A stretch of 64,000 nt of DNA from Cheiracanthium punctorium (Eukaryota > Arthropoda > Arachnida > Araneae > Cheiracanthiidae), in NCBI GenBank assembly GCA_038373885.1, contig JAWZYV010000069.1:186001-250000 (forward strand). Reading direction: 5' to 3'. Positions 59,538 to 64,000 of this stretch are shown in pieces. The notes beneath the pieces are model-generated. The model searched no databases, had not been told where the DNA came from, and was given only the letters and a program-made list of their open reading frames with translations. The stretch's first letter is position 1. Each line of letters opens with the position of its first letter. The translations under genes were made by a program, and so were the position numbers.

Positions 59538-59783
59538 CAGTGGAGGATACCGAAAGTTTTTTTGGGAAGGCCTACAGTATTACAGCGTAGTTGACCATAA
59601 ACAGAAAATGTACAATAAAACAGAATGTTATGCTTAAAACTTTTTTTTCTTGGGGAGGGGTGGGGGATAACTTATTTGGCATAAGCAAAATGCACAATGA
59701 TGCAAAATATTATCTCGAAGAAATATTTTCGGGGGAGGGGGGGGGGGGTGTTACCTACACCCACCCCTTTGGATCCGCCACTG
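59538..59783. mobile_element. CAGTGGMGGAT-ended MITE with internal duplication
   Basis: The left end is CAGTGGAGGAT and the right end is the complement of CAGTGGCGGATCC. The interior consists of two related direct units of about 80 bp, each running from an AAAATGYACAATRA word through TTTTCTTGGGGAGGGG or TTTTCGGGGGAGGGG to a TAAC/TTAC word. The flanking octamers share only about half their bases, so a target duplication is not established. The overlapping short frames on both strands are not genes. Confidence 0.6.
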
Positions 59784-60199
59784 CCGTAGACAGTTAAGAA
59801 CAAATGCAAACACGTATCTTGTATGGAGAACCAACTATTATTCATCGACAGCAAGATAAAAATCTTTAATTAATTACTGAAGCTTTTATCAACTGATGCT
59901 ACTGAACCTGCCTAATCAGTATTTGCTTTGCCGGTACGGATAAAGTACAACAAATAAGAACAAACGCAATCATGTTAAGCAAAGCAAAAATTAAAAGGGT
60001 AAAAAAGTATATTTTTAAGACAAAAAAATTTCACAAGAAAAATTTCAAATCTTAACATACCTCGGAGGTTGGTTACAGATCCACTAAGTTTAATAATGTT
60101 TGGAGGGATAAAAAACTCGGACTAAGTTTATCACGTTTACAATGCGACAAAAGTACAGTATTTTTTATTTTGCATGTATAGGATGGTTCAAAATTTGAT
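59784..60199. other. Non-coding spacer
   Basis: No gene or repeat is recognised. Confidence 0.55.
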
Positions 60200-60362
60200 C
60201 GTCGCGGTCGTCGATCTAACGGTCTGGAGTTTTGGTAGGTTTTCTCCAGATGTAACGTGAATACGCGTTAGAACCCCTTAGAAAGTCCTCCTACCAAGGC
60301 ATCCCTCATCTCAGGCAGATACCCCTCGCGCAGGTTTGCCTTAATCACAATCACAATCAAAA
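60200..60362 (+). mobile_element. 5'-truncated SINE, plus orientation
   Basis: The body GTCGATCTAACGGTCTGGAG, TTTTCTCCAGATGTAACGTG and AATACGCGTTAGAACCCCTT matches the minus-oriented copies at 7740, 45355 and 55360. The tRNA-like head is missing. The 3' end is an AATCAC simple tail of three units (about 60344-60361). A head truncation with an intact tail is the usual outcome of incomplete reverse transcription. Confidence 0.72.
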
Positions 60363-62869
60363 TTTGTATTTTGCGTATAAGAATTCACAACTTCTAAATA
60401 TAAAATGTAAGAATAAATTATTTAAACCAAGAAATGTCACATATTTAAGTCGTTGAAATTAAATTATTTATATTTAATATCTGTATAGACAGCTGAAAAT
60501 TAGCTGTACAGAACAGAACGAAAGAAAAGAGAAACTACTGAAGCAGAAAATAAAAACTCTTCGAGACATAAATAATTAGTAATTAAAACAAAATATTCAC
60601 CGCTACTTTCTTTATCCCGCACGTACTGTTAAATGATTACCGACAATATCCAAAACGCCCCCACATGATCTCTTAAGGCGTTTTTGTTTTGTTTTGAGAA
60701 AATGGGGAAAAGTGATTTTATGTAGAGGCAAATATAAAAAAAGCAGTGAAAGAGAGGAACAAAAGTACACATAGGTGCATATCCAGATCGGACCCGAATG
60801 TGAAACAAATATAAAATGAAATATGGATCTTCGCAGCAGCGGAAAAGTAATCATAAGATATTGGCATACACACAGCAGCCGATGTCTTTGGTGTATCGAG
60901 ACAAGCAAAGCCAATCTATATAGAGACGAATCCTGAAAAATGGTGGAATTACACTGAGAACTCCTACTTGATGCAGTATGCATTGACAGAAGAGAGGAAA
61001 ACATAAAGGAAACTCACGACAACCCCAGAAAGTGTTTACCGTGCGATGCTCGTGGTACACAGATAAAAAGCCTAGGAAGGAAGAGGTATGATTAATTCAA
61101 TATACTTTATGTCGATCAATGCTCCTTTGCCTTTGAAAGGCATGTCTAAAAGTGGCAAGCTATTGCTGTTCATATAAGAGAATATTAAGACAGAAAATCG
61201 AAATCTTAAAATGTAAGGACGTTAAAAAAAGGTTTGACACTGGCACATGGATGCATGCTTCAGAATAGGAATTAATAAATTTAAGTTAAAAAGGGAAAAG
61301 TTTAACTAATAATTGGGATTATATACACAGACAGTCAACTCTGAATATGTCGAACTTTGATTTCTGAAATTATTTTCTTTAATTTAATCATTAACATAAC
61401 AAAGTAAAAGTAAAGCAAATTTTTGCTTCCTAGGTTTTTGACATCGTGGAAGAGGGGACAGATTTCAAATTTTATTTTGTACCATAGTCAACATTATATA
61501 AGAAAGTTAGTTTCGTTATACCATAACTCTAGAGATAGTCGTGGTACAATTGCACAAGTATGGTTAACTGGACTTTTTACTATGGATATACCAATCCTTG
61601 TAAATTGTTCTATGGAATAAATATTAGGTAGGGGACGTTTCTCCGTGGTTTATTTGAATTATCATTTTAATTAAAAAGAAATATTGTCTGTAGAACAGGA
61701 ATAGATTCTTTACGAGAAAAACGAGTCTGTAGAAACTACGTTTGAAAGTAATTTGCTCATGTATTTCGCAATATAATAGCGAATTCTGAGAAATATTACA
61801 AAGTAAATTCTGAGAAAATACGAGAAAAGTCTTGAAATCGTGCGTAAATCGCAAGGGATACTGTTTTAATCTAATAGAACAGACTTACGATGTCACATTT
61901 TTTTTTTTTTTTTTTTTTTTTTTTAATGAAAAAATTTAAGCACGAAACGACCACAGTTGTGCTTGTTATTTTTTTTTTGGGAGACTTAAATCTTTAAACT
62001 CATTTATCTCAATTCATGCATTTTTAAATTTTTTTATGTCTTCAAATGCAAAAGCATTTTCAGGTGTACAAAACATTTCTCAATTCATTTTTCGAATGAA
62101 CAGAATAGCATGTGTAAGAGATTTAAAAATTCGATTTTCAATACTTTCAAAACTATTGTTTCGCCTTTTTATTAATTCAAATATGTGAACATCATCTCTT
62201 TTCTGTTCTTTGACGCAATATTTTGGTTAAATATATTTATCCAAAAAACTAATAAATTTAACAATCTGTCTTTTAATACATTGAATGAAAATGTGATAAA
62301 GATAAATTCTTTTAAAAATATATAAAAAAAAAAATAAAGGAGGAGGAGTATTTTTAAATCCGTAGTAAAAATGAGACTTTTTTGTTATTATTAAAAAGAA
62401 AAACAAAAATGTATTTCATTTTTCGCATTCAATCATTTGCATTAAGCATTTATTTAATGATAATAATAATAAAGTGAATAACAATAAAATTTTTGCTTGA
62501 AGTGTCAAACTCCTGAAACTCCAAAAGTAACACCAATGGAATAAAAAAAAAAGAGATAAATAAAAAAAAAAAAATTCGCAAAGATGCCAGTTTTAAAATT
62601 TTAAAAAATTGCATGCATGAAAGAATAGAAATTAAAATTGTGCTCTCGAAAGTTGTTTAGATTACCACACATAAAATATTTTAGAAATTTATTACTTTTC
62701 AAATAAAATAAACAACTGGATTAAAAAGAAAAATTAAACACACATCATTAAATGAAAAATCCCTATTTTTGTGATTCACACACATCATAGTGTGAGAATG
62801 GCTGTTGTTTACATATTTTCCTGACCTCAGGAAGTAGTTAAGCGCTTCAAGCTTTTGTAAATTATGCAC
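60363..62869. other. AT-rich non-coding DNA
   Basis: No gene is supported. The minus frame 60612-61004 (130 codons) has no recognisable domain and no convincing start or splice context. Long poly-T lies at about 61899-61924 and AT microsatellite-like runs are frequent. Confidence 0.5.
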
Positions 62870-62871
62870 TA

Positions 62872-63152
62872 CAGTAATACCTCGGATCCGGAGTTACGCG
62901 ATTGTCAAATCTCGTTCATTCGTCATTTGTTTACTTCCAAAATGACTTCGGTTTACGATTTTAATAATATAATTTGTTAATATATGCATTATTTAAGATT
63001 TTATTACATTTTTTTTTTCTAAATTATCGGTTTTTTCAGTCTCCGGCACAATTAAAAATAATTTGTATGTAAATATTTATAAGCGAAATTATACCCCGAC
63101 TTACGTGATTATCGCTGGGTCCCACCTATCGCGTAAGTTCGTGGTGTTACTG
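62872..63152. mobile_element. Tc1/mariner or pogo-like MITE
   Basis: The ends CAGTAATACCTCGGATCCGG and the complement of CAGTAACACCACGAACTTAC pair over the outer bases and again at TTACGCGAT. TA lies outside both ends. The total of 281 bp leaves no room for a transposase. The CAGTAA-type end resembles but is distinct from the CAGTGAAACC group. Confidence 0.68.
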
Positions 63153-64000
63153 TATTTTACATTTTTAAAAAGTAATAGTTTAATGCCTCCGCCGAGGATC
63201 GATGAGCAAGGATGGATTTGTATGTTGCAGTGTTTCAGTTTGAAATTTTCCTCAAAAAAAAAATTATACCCTTTAGTCCATCTTTGAATAAAAAGTGTGG
63301 TTTTAAGAGACTTTTTTTTTATTTTATATTTTAACGAGGATGCTTTGGAGAAGCCTTTCAGACAATTTAGCAATACATTAATTTTGTTGATCCCTTTCTC
63401 TGATCAATAGCAAAGCATTTTATGATGGTAGGTGGTAGCAGCATTTCTTATTGATGTAATTTACAATTGGATTGTTTTGCAGTATACCGCATACATACGG
63501 TTAGTAAAATATAAACCTACTAACTAGTAATAACAGTAATAATAATATAAGGTTTGCCGTAATGTATGCAAGTTTTAAATGAGTTATAATAATTTCTATG
63601 CTACATTTCAATCACTACGAGATAAAGAACGTAAGGCAGTTTTAGTAAGAGATTATGAATTCGATTTTGATTTTTCCGCAGGCACGCCATCATTCAAAAC
63701 AACACCGTATCATTTACCTAGAATTATGAACAGATATGGGGGGGGGGGCAAAGATTACTTCAACATACGGTTACCATGTTGGAAAAAACAAAAAAGCTGG
63801 GGACAAGTGTCCCTCCTCGCTTTATGCTGCCAATGGCCATGGAACTGTCACATAAGGAATAACACGTTACCATTATATAAAAGATAAAATGGCTATGATA
63901 ATTTAAGTAATTTTGCTAAACAATCAAGTATCTACATATTTAGTGTACGCAACCGGATTTAAATTTCACTGTATAAGAAAGAAAATATATAATTAGTAAT
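63153..64000. other. Non-coding DNA to the window edge
   Basis: Plus frame 63579-63887 (102 codons) opens MSYNNFYATFQSLRDKERKA and passes through a poly-G run at 63739-63748 encoding GGGG. No domain is recognised. Splice signals are not convincing, so it is left uncalled. The rest is AT-rich. Confidence 0.45.

Noticed and set aside
60612..61004. 130-codon minus frame rich in Leu, Ser and Phe
   Set aside because: It looks membrane-like only by AT and pyrimidine composition. No family, no GC shift and no splice context.
63579..63887. 102-codon plus frame starting MSYNNFY
   Set aside because: It contains a poly-G-encoded glycine run and no domain. There is no supporting exon signal or neighbour.
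1..64000. Bacterial-type systems such as operons, CRISPR arrays or prophages
   Set aside because: Nothing in the window has operon spacing, ribosome binding sites, long ORFs or repeat-spacer arrays. The repeat content and spliced exon are eukaryotic.

Overview
This window looks like non-coding DNA from a large, AT-rich eukaryotic genome, most likely an arthropod and possibly a spider or other chelicerate. That placement is an inference from four things: a GC-rich exon in AT-rich surroundings, very long intron-like stretches, abundant pogo/Tigger-like, hAT-like and piggyBac-like non-autonomous DNA transposons, and tRNA-derived SINEs. There are no operons, no bacterial-style ORFs and no intact transposase. 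Nearly all long open frames are chance ORFs in low-complexity DNA or lie inside repeats.

Genes. One exon is well supported: minus strand 52180-52407. It is 228 bp (76 codons, phase 0 at both ends), markedly GC-rich, preceded by a pyrimidine-rich acceptor ending in CAG and followed by a GTGAGT donor. Its first 20 residues resemble the last helix of a PTB/PID domain, and the rest is a low-complexity Ala/Pro/Ser linker. A second, much weaker exon candidate is at 25124-25223 on the same strand and has a calponin-homology-like ending. The rest is probably intron of one or more minus-strand genes whose other exons lie outside the window.

Mobile DNA, left to right. 7.7 kb: SINE. 12.6-13.1 kb: two MITE families. 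13.85-15.06 kb: a SINE-like unit carrying a 5S rRNA-like promoter block, followed by a pogo-like element. 17.9-19.3 kb: Tc1/mariner remnants and a hAT-like element. 21.5-22.9 kb: a pogo-like element with a nested TTAA element, abutting a hAT-like element. 26.4-28.0 kb: three MITEs. 29.6-31.4 kb: a Tc1/mariner-type MITE and a pogo-like element carrying a nested insertion with a 9-bp target duplication. 33.7-36.1 kb: more MITEs and a foldback. 37.4-41.0 kb: SINEs and a TTAA element holding a 113-bp near-perfect palindrome. 42.6 kb: hAT-like. 44.1-45.8 kb: a 190-bp duplication inserted into a SINE. 47.8-51.9 kb: a pogo-like element with a transposase remnant, a hAT-like element with a perfect 8-bp TSD, and two MITEs. 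53.5-63.2 kb: further MITEs, SINEs and a double foldback.

The most interesting structures are the long palindromes (40718-40970, 56370-56601, 34689-34794), which could give hairpin RNA if transcribed as part of the intron; the 5S-like SINE head; the MITE family built from GCGAGAC repeats; and the SINE interrupted by a local duplication. Boundaries were counted by hand and may be off by one or two bases. Family assignments rest on terminal repeats and target duplications seen in the sequence, not on database searches.
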